Below are positions 17,107-26,019 of a stretch of 64,000 nucleotides of DNA, piece after piece. Under the pieces are notes generated by a model. The model did not search any database and was not told the origin of the DNA. It saw only the letters and a program-made list of their open reading frames with translations. The position numbers were made by a program, and so were the translations under genes. Origin of the DNA: Sulfurovum indicum (GTDB lineage: Bacteria; Campylobacterota; Campylobacteria; Campylobacterales; Sulfurovaceae); contig NZ_CP063164.1 in assembly GCF_014931715.1 (NCBI RefSeq), forward strand, positions 248,001-312,000, read 5' to 3'. Each line of letters starts with the position of its first letter. Within the stretch, counting starts at the first letter, position 1.

Positions 17107-17886
17107 GTGGTAAAACACCGGTACCTGATCTCCTTCCTTGGCACAACATTTCTCTACCTTTTACTGGCCGGAGCCTACTTTTATATACTGACCCGACATC
17201 CTGTATCAGACCAAAATTCTCAAGAAACAATTATGCATTTTTCCCTTGCTGCTTTCACTCCGGAGGTACTGTCTCCTGCCGAGAACTCCAAAGAGACAAA
17301 AACAGAAGAACAGACCCTGGAAACGGAGTCTGAAGCCAAACCTGATCCTCTACCGGAGGCTGAAGAGTCCAAAGAACCTGAACTAGAGTCTGATCCTTTG
17401 CCGGAGACTGAAGAGCCCAAAGAGCCCGAAATTAAAGAAGAGCCGGCAAAAGAGGAGGCCACTCATGAAACGGTCATCAAGGAGATACCGATAGTCAAAC
17501 CGGTTAAGAAGGTCACACCGAAACCCAAAAAGAAACCGGTTAAAAAGAGAAGAAAAGTACAGCAAAAAAGAGAGATAAACAGTGGCGGCTCTCCCCGTCA
17601 CAGCACTGCAGAGAAGAACAAGTTTTTGGCAGAGGTTCGCAGAAAGATCAATCGAGCCAAATCGTACCCGCGTATTGCACAAAGACGCGGGATGCAGGGA
17701 ACAGTGAAAGCGTGTTTTACTATTCTGGCCAATGGACAGGTAGGCAATATCTCTCTCTCCGGACCCAGGGTTTTTTATGCTTCTGCAAGAAAAGCCATCA
17801 AAAGTGCTTTCCCTGTAAATGTGAAAAAAGCACCGATCTCCCTGCCGGTTGTCGTTAACCTATCGCTCCGCTATAAACTCAGGTAA
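17107..17886 (+). CDS. tonB: TonB energy-transducing protein
   Basis: 259 aa. One N-terminal membrane helix (about 7-28), a long Pro/Glu then Pro/Lys-rich periplasm-spanning region (about 55-155, with PKPKKKPVKKR), and the C-terminal TonB domain (SYPRIAQRRGMQGTVKACFTI ... GPRVFYASARKAIKSAFPV). Starts at a GTG after AAAGGGA. Lies directly upstream of the TonB-dependent copper receptor; its partners ExbB/ExbD are at 11305-12128. Confidence 0.9.
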   Translation: MVKHRYLISFLGTTFLYLLLAGAYFYILTRHPVSDQNSQETIMHFSLAAFTPEVLSPAENSKETKTEEQTLETESEAKPDPLPEAEESKEPELESDPLPETEEPKEPEIKEEPAKEEATHETVIKEIPIVKPVKKVTPKPKKKPVKKRRKVQQKREINSGGSPRHSTAEKNKFLAEVRRKINRAKSYPRIAQRRGMQGTVKACFTILANGQVGNISLSGPRVFYASARKAIKSAFPVNVKKAPISLPVVVNLSLRYKLR

Positions 17887-17900
17887 ATTTTATTATAAAC

Positions 17901-17932
17901 TTAACACAAATTTAACACTAGCTTGGCATACT
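17901..17932 (+). promoter_or_regulatory. Direct-repeat operator and -10 box of the copper receptor gene
   Basis: TTAACAC at 17901-17907 and 17912-17918 (11-bp period) followed after 8 nt by CATACT (17927-17932), about 28 nt upstream of the receptor start. Confidence 0.65.
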
Positions 17933-17959
17933 CTTTTAAAATGATTTTAGGGGAGAAGA

Positions 17960-20005
17960 ATGATGATCAAAAAACAAACGATAGCCCTCTCACTGGTCTG
18001 TGCTGTATCACTGCATGCGGCACAGGCAGAATTGGGAACAATCGATGTGGAAGCCAACATCGATACGGAAGTGATCAAGGATGTACACGGAGAAGAGATC
18101 AAATCAGCAGACTTGGCAGAAGCACTTTTTAAGCAGTCACCAAGCGTGTCACTGGTCAGAAGAAGCGGTATTGCCAATGATGTGATCGTAAGGGGACAGA
18201 AAAAAGACAATATCAGTGTCACGATGGATGGAGTCAAAGTGTATGGTGCCTGTCCAAACAGAATGGATCCTCCTGTTTCTCATGTATTAACGAACAACAT
18301 TGATTATATCGAGATCAATGAAGGACCCTACAATGTAGAAGATTTCGGGGTATTGAGTGCAGATGTCAAGATACATACTATTAAACCGAAAAAAGAGTTT
18401 ACAGGAGACCTTAATCTTGGTTTTGGTAGCTGGGGGTATAAGAAGGGAGCATTCTCAATGAGCGGCGGTACAGACAGGGTAAGGGTCTTGCTAAGCGGTT
18501 CAGTTGAGACAAGTGGACAATATGAAGATGGCAACGGTGATGACTTTGTGGGACAGATAGCCAGAAATATTTCAGAAGGTGTAGTACCCCCGGATGCACA
18601 ATACCAGTCAGTCTATCAGGATATGGATGCCTATACAAAAAAAACATTTATGGCAAAACTCTTTTGGGATATTACTGATAATCAGGAGTTAAGGCTTGGC
18701 TATACAGCAAACAGAAGTGATGATATCCTCTATCCTTCTTCCAAAATGGATGCACTCTATGATGATTCAGACATTTATAATCTTGAATATATCGTAAAAG
18801 AGCTTGGCAGATATTCAAAAGAACTCGATTTTCAACTCTATCGGTCGACAGTTGAGCATCCAATGTCGACCATGTATCGTGAAACAGCAGTGATCAAAGG
18901 CTTTGAAATGACACATGCCCTGGAGACAAAAATGCAGGGAGCCAAGATCAAAAACCGTTTTGAACTTGATAACCATACGATCACAACAGGACTGGACTAC
19001 AGTCTGAGAAACTGGGACGGTGGATACTATAAAGATGGTGTTCCTCTGCCTGAATCCGTTTTTCACAGTATATATGATGTAGATACGAAGAATACGGCAG
19101 TATTTATCAAAGACAAGATCAAAATGGACAAACTCGTTTTGGAGGTGGGTTTACGGTATGACGATACAACGATCACTTCAGACAATGCTTCACAGCAGAG
19201 TAATGATTATAATGAACTGAATGGTTATATCTTTGGAACCTATCATACGGATACCGGTACCAAATATTTTATAGGGCTTGGAAAGTCATCAAGAGTACCT
19301 GATGCCAAGGAACTTTACTGGATAGGAAGTATGGGTAATGAGATCGGTACACCTGATCTGGAAGATACAGTGAATTACGAATTTGACATTGGGCTTGAAA
19401 AACAATTTGATAATGCAACACTGAAAGTAAAAGCATTCTACAGTATGCTGGATAACTATATTGCATATAATGCAAATAATGTGAATATGATGGGTGCAGC
19501 TGAAAATGCCTATGAAAATGTTGATGCAACAATCTATGGGATTGAATTAAGCGGTATATATATTGCAACAGAATCACTCTATTTTGATTATGGCATGTCA
19601 TATCAAAGGGGAAAAAAAGAGACTCCTTTAACTGGGCAGACTGGGACTAATATGCCTGAGATCCCGCCATTTAAACTCAATGCGGCCGTAAATTATGATT
19701 ATGATGACAGTTTGGTATTGCGAGCTGAACTGATTGCTTCTGACAGTTGGACGCATATTGACTGGGAAAACGGTGAGCAGGAGTTGGATGCCTATGCGAT
19801 ACTTAACCTTAAAGGAACAAAGAATTTTGGCAAGCATTTTGAACTGACTCTGGGCATAGATAATATATTTGATAAAACCTATGCAGTATCCAATACCTAT
19901 AAAGACCTGATCCTCCTTACCGATACAAGCGGAGGAGTGGATAATGTCATGTTGATGAATGAGCCGGGACGTTATTTCTATACAAATCTAAGCTATAAAT
20001 TCTAA
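17960..20005 (+). CDS. TonB-dependent copper receptor, OprC/NosA type
   Basis: 681 aa. Signal peptide, an N-terminal plug domain (ADLAEALFKQSPSVSLVRRSG ... NDVIVRGQ) and a 22-strand barrel ending in YTNLSYKF. The plug contains GACPNRMDPP (Cys98-x3-Met102), and a loop has HPM (His300-x-Met302). These equal the CxxxM and HxM copper ligands known from Pseudomonas OprC; NosA of P. stutzeri is the related receptor needed for active NosZ. Placed between tonB and nosZ, so a copper-supply role for nitrous oxide reductase fits well. Outer membrane; energised by TonB/ExbBD. The start may be the first or second of two adjacent ATGs, after AGGGGAGAAG. Confidence 0.9.
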   Translation: MMIKKQTIALSLVCAVSLHAAQAELGTIDVEANIDTEVIKDVHGEEIKSADLAEALFKQSPSVSLVRRSGIANDVIVRGQKKDNISVTMDGVKVYGACPNRMDPPVSHVLTNNIDYIEINEGPYNVEDFGVLSADVKIHTIKPKKEFTGDLNLGFGSWGYKKGAFSMSGGTDRVRVLLSGSVETSGQYEDGNGDDFVGQIARNISEGVVPPDAQYQSVYQDMDAYTKKTFMAKLFWDITDNQELRLGYTANRSDDILYPSSKMDALYDDSDIYNLEYIVKELGRYSKELDFQLYRSTVEHPMSTMYRETAVIKGFEMTHALETKMQGAKIKNRFELDNHTITTGLDYSLRNWDGGYYKDGVPLPESVFHSIYDVDTKNTAVFIKDKIKMDKLVLEVGLRYDDTTITSDNASQQSNDYNELNGYIFGTYHTDTGTKYFIGLGKSSRVPDAKELYWIGSMGNEIGTPDLEDTVNYEFDIGLEKQFDNATLKVKAFYSMLDNYIAYNANNVNMMGAAENAYENVDATIYGIELSGIYIATESLYFDYGMSYQRGKKETPLTGQTGTNMPEIPPFKLNAAVNYDYDDSLVLRAELIASDSWTHIDWENGEQELDAYAILNLKGTKNFGKHFELTLGIDNIFDKTYAVSNTYKDLILLTDTSGGVDNVMLMNEPGRYFYTNLSYKF

Positions 20006-20269
20006 AAGCTTGATTTTTGACAAGTATGAAGAGTCCACTCTTCATGCCCGGCCTGTCTTCTGTTTCAAACATCTATCTTTATCATAGCCTTATCCTCTCT
20101 GTTATTTCTCCTTTTATACTGTAATTCTGTTTTTACTGTTCCTATCTTTTTTATAAAACAATACATTCATCCATAAGAGAGGATCTTAAACTTTTTATAG
20201 AATCCTCTTGAAAATATCTCTTTTTCTATATAAGTTTGTTGATTTGACTGGTTTGTATTTATCAGAGAA

Positions 20270-20287
20270 GTGTTAAATTAGTGTTAA
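20270..20287 (-). promoter_or_regulatory. Direct-repeat operator upstream of nosZ (reverse orientation)
   Basis: GTGTTAA at 20270-20276 and 20281-20287 within a near-perfect 11-bp tandem repeat (GTGTTAAATT twice). It is the reverse complement of the repeats at 17901 and 31134, so it points away from nosZ and lies just upstream of the FNR box. Confidence 0.6.
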
Positions 20288-20291
20288 ATTC

Positions 20292-20334
20292 TTGATGTAA
20301 ATCAATTATATTTATAATAAGATTAAGATATAAT
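20292..20334 (+). promoter_or_regulatory. FNR-type box and -10 of nosZ
   Basis: Perfect palindrome TTGAT-GTAA-ATCAA (20292-20305) and TATAAT (20329-20334). With transcription starting about 7 nt after the -10, the palindrome is centred near -42, the classical class II position for FNR/Crp-type activators. Implies activation of nosZ under oxygen limitation or by a related Crp/Fnr regulator. Confidence 0.75.
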
Positions 20335-20389
20335 GAAAAGATGGGCGATAGTACTTTGTGTTATTGACTAAAATTTTAAGGAGGAAAAA

Positions 20390-22990
20390 ATGAGCTACAG
20401 ATTAAGCAGATTCGCATCGCTTGTTCTTGGTTCTGCACTGAGTGTAACGACACTTTTTGGTGCGGGAGAGCTGGATAAAGTGATGAAAGAGAGAGGGTTG
20501 ACACAGGCTGACCTGCTGGCAGCAGCAAAAACCTATACACCTAGTGGCGGACGTGACAAGTATATTGTATTCAGTTCCGGTGGACAGTCCGGACAGATCA
20601 TGGTCTATGGTGTACCCTCTATGAGGATCCTGAAATATATCGGTGTCTTTACCCCGGAACCGTGGCAGGGATGGGGGTACGATGATGATACCAAAAAAAT
20701 TCTTGCACAGGGTAATATCAGAGGCAAGCAGATCACATGGGGTGACACACATCACCCGGCTCTCTCAGAAACAGCTGGCAAATATGATGGGAAATGGCTG
20801 GTCATTAACGACAAGGCAAATCCAAGACTTGCAGTAATAGATCTTGCAGACTTCGTTACCAAGCAGATCGTGGTAAACCCGGTCTTTAAATCAGACCACG
20901 GTGGAGCGTTCTTTACGCCGAACTCCGAATATATTCTGGAAGCATGTCAATACGCAGCTCCTTTTGATAACAACTATCATCCCATCGAAGAGTATAAAGA
21001 GACCTACCGAGGCGGTGTGACAGTTTGGAAGTTCGATCATGAAAAAGGCAAGATCATTCCTGAGGAATCATTTACGATTGAAATGCCTCCGTATATGCAG
21101 GATCTTTCTGATTCAGGCAAGGCGGCAAGTAACGGTTGGGGGTTCACCAACTCTTTCAACTCCGAAATGTATACCGGAGGTATCGAAAAAGGGCTTCCGC
21201 CATTTGAAGCGGGTATGAGTCGTAACGATACCGATTTTCTGCATATGTACAACTGGAAGAAGCTGGCTGAACTTGCAAAAGATGACAAGAATGTGAAGAT
21301 CATTAACGGACATAGAGTTATTCCTATGAATGTCGCGATCAAAAATGATGCCCTCTTTCTGATCCCTGAGCCGAAATCACCCCACGGTGTAGATGTATCA
21401 CCAGATGGTAAAAGTATTGTTGTCTGCGGTAAACTTGACACACATGCAACAGTTTACGATTTTGACAAGCTTATGAAAGCAATCAAGAATAAAGATTATG
21501 TAGGAAAAGACCCATACGGTATTCCGATTTTAGATCTCAAGAAAACTATGCATTGTCAAGCTGAGCTTGGTCTTGGACCATTACACAACCAGTATGGAAA
21601 GAACTGGAAAGATGGTGAAATTTATACTTCTCTTTATGTTGATTCCCAGGTTGTCAAATGGAATTACAAAACATGTAAAGTAGAAGACAGACAGAATGTC
21701 AACTATAATATCGGACACCTTTGTGGTATGGAGGGCAAGTCAGCTGATCCTCAGGGAGACTACATCATTGCACTGAACAAACTGGCAATTGACAGATTTA
21801 ACGAGATAGGGCCATTGCACCCGCAAAACCACCAGCTAATAGATATCCGAGGCAAGAAGATGCAACTGCTTTATGATATGCCGGTACCTCTGGGGGAGCC
21901 GCACCAGGCAGTGGCGATAAGAGCAAGCAAACTGCATACACATGTACGCTATAAAATGGGGACAAATGCCTTTACCGGTGAAGTCCATGAGGGTAAAACA
22001 CTTGCAGGACAGGAGAAAATCGTAAGAAAAGGGAATCATGTCTATGTGTACGGTACTGTGGTGAGATCACATATTAATCCGGAGCGTGTAACGGTAAATA
22101 AAGGTGATATTGTAACTTTCTATTTGACAAATCTTGAAAGAGCACAGGATGAAACACACGGATTTACAGTGGACAACTATAATATACACACTTCACTCGA
22201 ACCGGGTAAAACCGTTGCCGCTACATTCAAAGCAGACATGGAGGGCGTATTCCCTTACTACTGTACAGAGTTCTGTTCCGCACTTCACCTGGAGATGATG
22301 GGATACCTTATGGTAAAAGATCCGAACAAGAAATATACAGCGGCTAAAAAACTCAAAATGGCAGCAATGAGCCCTGAACAGCTCAAAAAAGAGTATGAAC
22401 AGACTGTAGCTGTAAACAATGCGACTGATAAAGTTATTCAAAGTGTTGTGAAGTTCCTTAAAGATAACCACTATGAGAAGTATCCGACTGTCAAAGCTTT
22501 GGTTGTGGATGCATTGGATCAGTACGGTAAGATCGCTGAGCAGAAGAAAAAGTCTGATGCAGCAGTGAAAGCCGGAGATCTTGAAAAAGCGATCCTTTTT
22601 GAAAATATGATCTGGCAGTATATGGTCAAAACAGCTGATGTTGGTATCAGAGCGAAAGATCTCCTGGTCAAGAAAGTGGCAAAACCGATGAGTGAAGCAG
22701 CAAAACGAGGTGAAACCGCATATCTTGAAGGTGGGTGTAACGGATGTCATGTCATCGGAAAAGTATCTTCCGGTCCGGATTTGACAGGTGTACTCCAAAG
22801 ACATGAGAACGGGGAACAATGGGTAGCTGAGTGGATCATGCATCCTGAAAAAATGTATGAGAATGACTATATTAAGTCTATGATCAACTACTTCAATCTT
22901 AAAATGCCTAACCAGGGAATGACAGAACAGCAGACAAAAGATATCATTGAATATCTTAAGTGGATCGACGAAAACGCGAATCTCTTCTAG
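20390..22990 (+). CDS. nosZ: Nitrous oxide reductase, clade II with C-terminal cytochrome c domain
   Basis: Periplasmic enzyme reducing N2O to N2. 866 aa: Sec-type signal peptide (to about residue 25; no twin-arginine), seven-bladed beta-propeller with CuZ ligands (DTHHPALS, KSDHGGAF, SPHGVDVSPDGK, GPLHNQYG, PQNHQ, GEPHQA), a cupredoxin CuA domain (DETHGF ... CTEFCSALHLEMMGY) and a C-terminal monoheme cytochrome c domain (GGCNGCHVIGK, about residue 783, with Met ligand candidates in the MPNQGM region). The fused cytochrome and Sec signal define the epsilonproteobacterial cNosZ of Wolinella. Ribosome site AAGGAGG. Electron donor is probably NosC1/C2 via the fused heme. Confidence 0.98.
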   Translation: MSYRLSRFASLVLGSALSVTTLFGAGELDKVMKERGLTQADLLAAAKTYTPSGGRDKYIVFSSGGQSGQIMVYGVPSMRILKYIGVFTPEPWQGWGYDDDTKKILAQGNIRGKQITWGDTHHPALSETAGKYDGKWLVINDKANPRLAVIDLADFVTKQIVVNPVFKSDHGGAFFTPNSEYILEACQYAAPFDNNYHPIEEYKETYRGGVTVWKFDHEKGKIIPEESFTIEMPPYMQDLSDSGKAASNGWGFTNSFNSEMYTGGIEKGLPPFEAGMSRNDTDFLHMYNWKKLAELAKDDKNVKIINGHRVIPMNVAIKNDALFLIPEPKSPHGVDVSPDGKSIVVCGKLDTHATVYDFDKLMKAIKNKDYVGKDPYGIPILDLKKTMHCQAELGLGPLHNQYGKNWKDGEIYTSLYVDSQVVKWNYKTCKVEDRQNVNYNIGHLCGMEGKSADPQGDYIIALNKLAIDRFNEIGPLHPQNHQLIDIRGKKMQLLYDMPVPLGEPHQAVAIRASKLHTHVRYKMGTNAFTGEVHEGKTLAGQEKIVRKGNHVYVYGTVVRSHINPERVTVNKGDIVTFYLTNLERAQDETHGFTVDNYNIHTSLEPGKTVAATFKADMEGVFPYYCTEFCSALHLEMMGYLMVKDPNKKYTAAKKLKMAAMSPEQLKKEYEQTVAVNNATDKVIQSVVKFLKDNHYEKYPTVKALVVDALDQYGKIAEQKKKSDAAVKAGDLEKAILFENMIWQYMVKTADVGIRAKDLLVKKVAKPMSEAAKRGETAYLEGGCNGCHVIGKVSSGPDLTGVLQRHENGEQWVAEWIMHPEKMYENDYIKSMINYFNLKMPNQGMTEQQTKDIIEYLKWIDENANLF

Positions 22991-23001
22991 CATCTACAAT
23001 A

Positions 23002-23021
23002 TAAAGGGGACCCCCCCTTTA
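23002..23021 (+). terminator. GC-rich hairpin just after nosZ
   Basis: TAAAGGGG-ACCC-CCCCTTTA, 8-bp stem, 12 nt after the nosZ stop. No long T-tract follows, so it may be a partial terminator or a 3' stabiliser that raises nosZ mRNA over the downstream maturation genes, which have their own promoter. Confidence 0.6.
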
Positions 23022-23068
23022 TACACTATCCTATAAATAAAGCTTATGGTTTTAAAGTATAATTTAAT

Positions 23069-23115
23069 TTGATAGATATCAAGTATTATCGAAAGTGAAT
23101 AGGGTAGAATATACT
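23069..23115 (+). promoter_or_regulatory. FNR-type box and -10 of nosB operon
   Basis: Perfect palindrome TTGAT-AGAT-ATCAA (23069-23082) followed by TAGAAT (23105-23110), overlapping an alternative TATACT (23110-23115). The palindrome centre again falls at about -42 from the expected start. So nosB and the genes after it can be transcribed separately from nosZ under the same control. Confidence 0.7.
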
Positions 23116-23132
23116 GTATAAGGGATATAGGC

Positions 23133-23169
23133 ATATTTAAAAACTTGATTTGTTTGAGTTTTTAAATAT
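23133..23169 (+). promoter_or_regulatory. 5' leader hairpin of nosB
   Basis: Perfect 13-bp AT-rich stem (ATATTTAAAAACT / AGTTTTTAAATAT) with an 11-nt loop, ending 21 nt before the nosB ATG and just before its AAAGGA ribosome site. Could be a stability or translation-control element. Confidence 0.5.
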
Positions 23170-23190
23170 ATCTATAAAGAAAGGATATCT

Positions 23191-23973
23191 ATGAGTTCTT
23201 TGGCAAAGTCAAGACTGTTTACACTGTTGGCATTGGGTATATTGCTATATTGGTTCGTCATTCCTGCTGTATTTACACATAATGTTGTCGAGATGGGACG
23301 ACAGGGGAAAGGAGAGCATCTCTCTGATATGACGGTAAAGGTCTGGGACTATTATCAGAGTGGACGATATGTCTCTCCAAACATTCCTAAAGAGGATGCG
23401 AACAATCTGCGAAAAATGATCGCCGATGATATGGAGCTGAATGTAGTGACAGCACCGATCTGGTATGTGGCACTTGAAGCACCAAACTATCCTAAAGATG
23501 CATTTCCCGAAGGGATCCCTGTATTTTACCACTTTGACGGATTCAGCGGGGATGTACATGAGATGAATACGATCAATCATTATATCGGAATGGACCCGAT
23601 GGAGAGAGGAGCACCGTATCTTCGTATGTTGGCACCTTATGCCCTGATCTTTGTAGCATGGATCATGGCGATGTTCATGATCTATAACAATAGACTCTTG
23701 AATCTTCTTATGCTGATCCCTGTGGTATTGCCGTTGGTTTTCATAGGGTTCTACTCTTATTGGCTCTACTGGTTTGGACACCATATGCATGACTGGGGTG
23801 CATTCAAGATTAAACCTTTTACTCCTACGGTTTTTGGGGACGGGAAAGTAGCGCAGTTCATCACGCATTCCTATCCGACACTTGGTTTCTGGCTTTTGGT
23901 TGCGATCAGTGTGCTGAGTATTTTGGCATTGGCGGCAAAACGTAAATATCAGAAAAGTAAACAAGAAGTATAA
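23191..23973 (+). CDS. nosB: NosB, membrane protein of clade II nos clusters
   Basis: 260 aa with an N-terminal membrane helix (about 9-28), a ~115-residue extracytoplasmic segment and three C-terminal helices (about 150-170, 175-195, 232-252). It occupies the position of nosB between nosZ and nosD, as in Wolinella. Known to be typical of clade II nos clusters; its biochemical role is not settled. Conserved-looking His/Trp residues (YWFGHHMHDWG) face the loop between helices and could bind a metal or heme; that is inference. Confidence 0.8.
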   Translation: MSSLAKSRLFTLLALGILLYWFVIPAVFTHNVVEMGRQGKGEHLSDMTVKVWDYYQSGRYVSPNIPKEDANNLRKMIADDMELNVVTAPIWYVALEAPNYPKDAFPEGIPVFYHFDGFSGDVHEMNTINHYIGMDPMERGAPYLRMLAPYALIFVAWIMAMFMIYNNRLLNLLMLIPVVLPLVFIGFYSYWLYWFGHHMHDWGAFKIKPFTPTVFGDGKVAQFITHSYPTLGFWLLVAISVLSILALAAKRKYQKSKQEV

Positions 23974-23974
23974 A

Positions 23975-25198
23975 ATGATACAAAAGATCATAGCTTTCAG
24001 TATCGCAATAAGTTCTTTGTCCTCGGCAGGCAATGTATTGCAGGAGGCTATTGACAATGCAAAACCGGGATCACGTCTGGAATTGCCTGCAGGTATTTAC
24101 CGCGGGAATATTGTAATTGACAAACCGCTGATCATAGACGGTAAAGATCAGAAAGCAGTGATAGAAGGTGATGGCAAAAGTACGGTTATTACCATTTTGA
24201 GTTCCGGAGTTACTGTAAAGAATCTTACCATTCGAAACAGTGGGGAAAATCATGACAAAGTGGATGCCGGAATTGCCCTTAAGAAGGTGACACAGTGCAT
24301 AGTTGAGAATAACCGGATCGTTGACTGTCTTTTTGGTATCGATATGGCAGAAGTGACAAGCTCAGAGATCAATAACAACTATATTGAGTCTAAACCTTTT
24401 GACCTTGGTATTCGGGGTGACGGTGTACGGTTGTGGTACAGCAACGACAACCACCTGAGCGGAAACCATCTTTACAAGTCACGCGACTTTGTTGTGTGGT
24501 ACTCGCATGGAAACCTGATAGAAAAAAATCTGGGTGAGTATGGAAGGTATTCACTGCATTTTATGTATACAGGAAAGAACTTTGTAAGAGATAATGTCTA
24601 TAAACACAACTCTGTAGGGATATTCTTCATGTATTCACGTGATACGGTAGCTACAGGAAACCTGATACAAAACTCTCTGGGAACCACAGGACTGGGTATT
24701 GGACTGAAGGATGCCAGCAATTTTATCCTGAAGAACAACACGATCATCTATTGTGCAAGAGGATTATATGTGGACAGGTCACCATATGAACCCGGTGAGA
24801 CCAATCTGATAGAAGGAAACCGTATTATTTACAACAGTGAAGGGATTCATTTTCACTCTTTAAGTTTGCATAACCGCTTCGAGAACAATGTTTTTAAAGG
24901 AAATATTGAAAATATTGTTAATGATTCTTACAATACCAAGGTCACAGAGAATTATTTTGACGGGAACTATTGGGATGACTACGAAGGCTTTGATAGGAAT
25001 GGTGACGGTATAGGTGATAGTGCCTATAACTATTATGCCTATGCCGACAAAGTGTGGCTTCTCAATCATAATGTGAAGTTTTTTTACGGCTCACCGGTGA
25101 TTTCTATTTTGAACTTTTTGGCAAAGCTGGCACCTTTTTCGGAGCCGGTATTGTTATTGAGTGATGAACATCCTAAAATGTACGAAGGGCAGGTATAA
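23975..25198 (+). CDS. nosD: NosD copper-assembly protein
   Basis: 407 aa. Signal peptide (to about 18) then a right-handed parallel beta-helix with repeated N-rich turns (NNRIVD, NNYIES, NLIEKN, NNTIIYC, GNRIIYN). The end has the typical NYWDDYEGFD ... GDG DSAYNYY motif. Periplasmic protein needed, with NosF and NosY, to build the CuZ site of NosZ. Begins 1 nt after the nosB stop and overlaps the nosG start. Confidence 0.95.
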   Translation: MIQKIIAFSIAISSLSSAGNVLQEAIDNAKPGSRLELPAGIYRGNIVIDKPLIIDGKDQKAVIEGDGKSTVITILSSGVTVKNLTIRNSGENHDKVDAGIALKKVTQCIVENNRIVDCLFGIDMAEVTSSEINNNYIESKPFDLGIRGDGVRLWYSNDNHLSGNHLYKSRDFVVWYSHGNLIEKNLGEYGRYSLHFMYTGKNFVRDNVYKHNSVGIFFMYSRDTVATGNLIQNSLGTTGLGIGLKDASNFILKNNTIIYCARGLYVDRSPYEPGETNLIEGNRIIYNSEGIHFHSLSLHNRFENNVFKGNIENIVNDSYNTKVTENYFDGNYWDDYEGFDRNGDGIGDSAYNYYAYADKVWLLNHNVKFFYGSPVISILNFLAKLAPFSEPVLLLSDEHPKMYEGQV

Positions 25199-26019
25199 TG
25201 GAAGAGAAAGTACAACAGCCAGCTTCGAAAGAGGAGTTGAAACGACGCGCATTCATGAAACAGGCAGCCGGTCTTGGTGTGCTTGGGATTGCTGCAGCCG
25301 GAGGGATCTGGGCAGCAAAAGGTTTCAAGCCGGAAAAAGGGAGGTTAAGGCCTCCAGGTGCTGTACCTGAAGATCAGTATCTCTCTATGTGTATCAAGTG
25401 TGGGCAGTGTCTTCAGGTCTGTCCTTATGATTCCATCAAGCTGGAAGATATAGACGGGAAAGCTGGTGTGGGAACAGCTTATATTGATCCTCTGGCCAGG
25501 GGATGTTATCTTTGTGAAGCTTTTCCCTGTGTGTTGGCATGTCCGACCGGTGCACTTAACCATGAAGCAAATGTGATCGATAAAGTACATATGGGTATGG
25601 TGATCATCGTAAATGAAAGTGCCTGTATTGCATTGGAGAACAAAAAAGTCACCAGGGAGATGATCGGCCGTATCTATGACCATACGAAAGTGATCACAAA
25701 TGCAGAGCGGCTGGCACGAAAAGTAAACATTTACGATAATGACGAGGAAAAAGTGAAGCTGCAAAAAGAGCTTTTGCAGAAATTGAGTGCAGAGGAGGGG
25801 AAAATATGCAGTCTCTGTGCTGATATGTGCCCCTATCCTGCCCCTGAACAGGCTATTGGAATGGTCTCAAAGAACGGGGGACTCTTCCCTGAGATCAGGG
25901 ATGCGTGTGTTGGATGTGGTGCCTGTGTGGAAGTTTGTCCGACAAAAGTGCTCCAAATTCTTCCGTATGCAACGTATGCTGAAGTGTATGAAAAAAACAA
26001 AGGAAGTAAAAATGCGTAA
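25198..26019 (+). CDS. nosG: NosG, periplasmic four-[4Fe-4S] ferredoxin (NapG-like)
   Basis: 273 aa. Tat-like signal KRRAFMKQAAG followed by a hydrophobic stretch. Cys clusters for iron-sulfur centres: CIKCGQCLQVCPYD, CYLCEAFPCVLACP, CSLCADMCPYP and CVGCGACVEVCP. With NosH it forms a menaquinol dehydrogenase that passes electrons to NosC1/C2 and NosZ. Overlaps nosD by 1 nt and nosC1 by 8 nt. Confidence 0.9.
   Translation: MEEKVQQPASKEELKRRAFMKQAAGLGVLGIAAAGGIWAAKGFKPEKGRLRPPGAVPEDQYLSMCIKCGQCLQVCPYDSIKLEDIDGKAGVGTAYIDPLARGCYLCEAFPCVLACPTGALNHEANVIDKVHMGMVIIVNESACIALENKKVTREMIGRIYDHTKVITNAERLARKVNIYDNDEEKVKLQKELLQKLSAEEGKICSLCADMCPYPAPEQAIGMVSKNGGLFPEIRDACVGCGACVEVCPTKVLQILPYATYAEVYEKNKGSKNA

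Larger units (their letters stand above)
20006..20389. other. Spacer between copper receptor and nosZ, with terminator-like hairpin and nosZ control region
   Basis: A perfect hairpin ATGAAGAGT-CC-ACTCTTCAT lies at 20026-20045 after the receptor stop, without a clear T-tract. The middle (20050-20260) is AT-rich with no ORF I support. The end holds the direct repeat, FNR box and promoter of nosZ, listed separately. Confidence 0.5.

Noticed and set aside
22193-22993. 266-codon minus-strand frame opposite the nosZ C-terminus
   Set aside because: Antisense shadow of the cytochrome domain of nosZ; no signal, motif or ribosome site.
23245-24057. 270-codon minus-strand frame opposite nosB
   Set aside because: Antisense shadow with unnatural His/Arg/Cys content; overlaps two well-supported nos genes.
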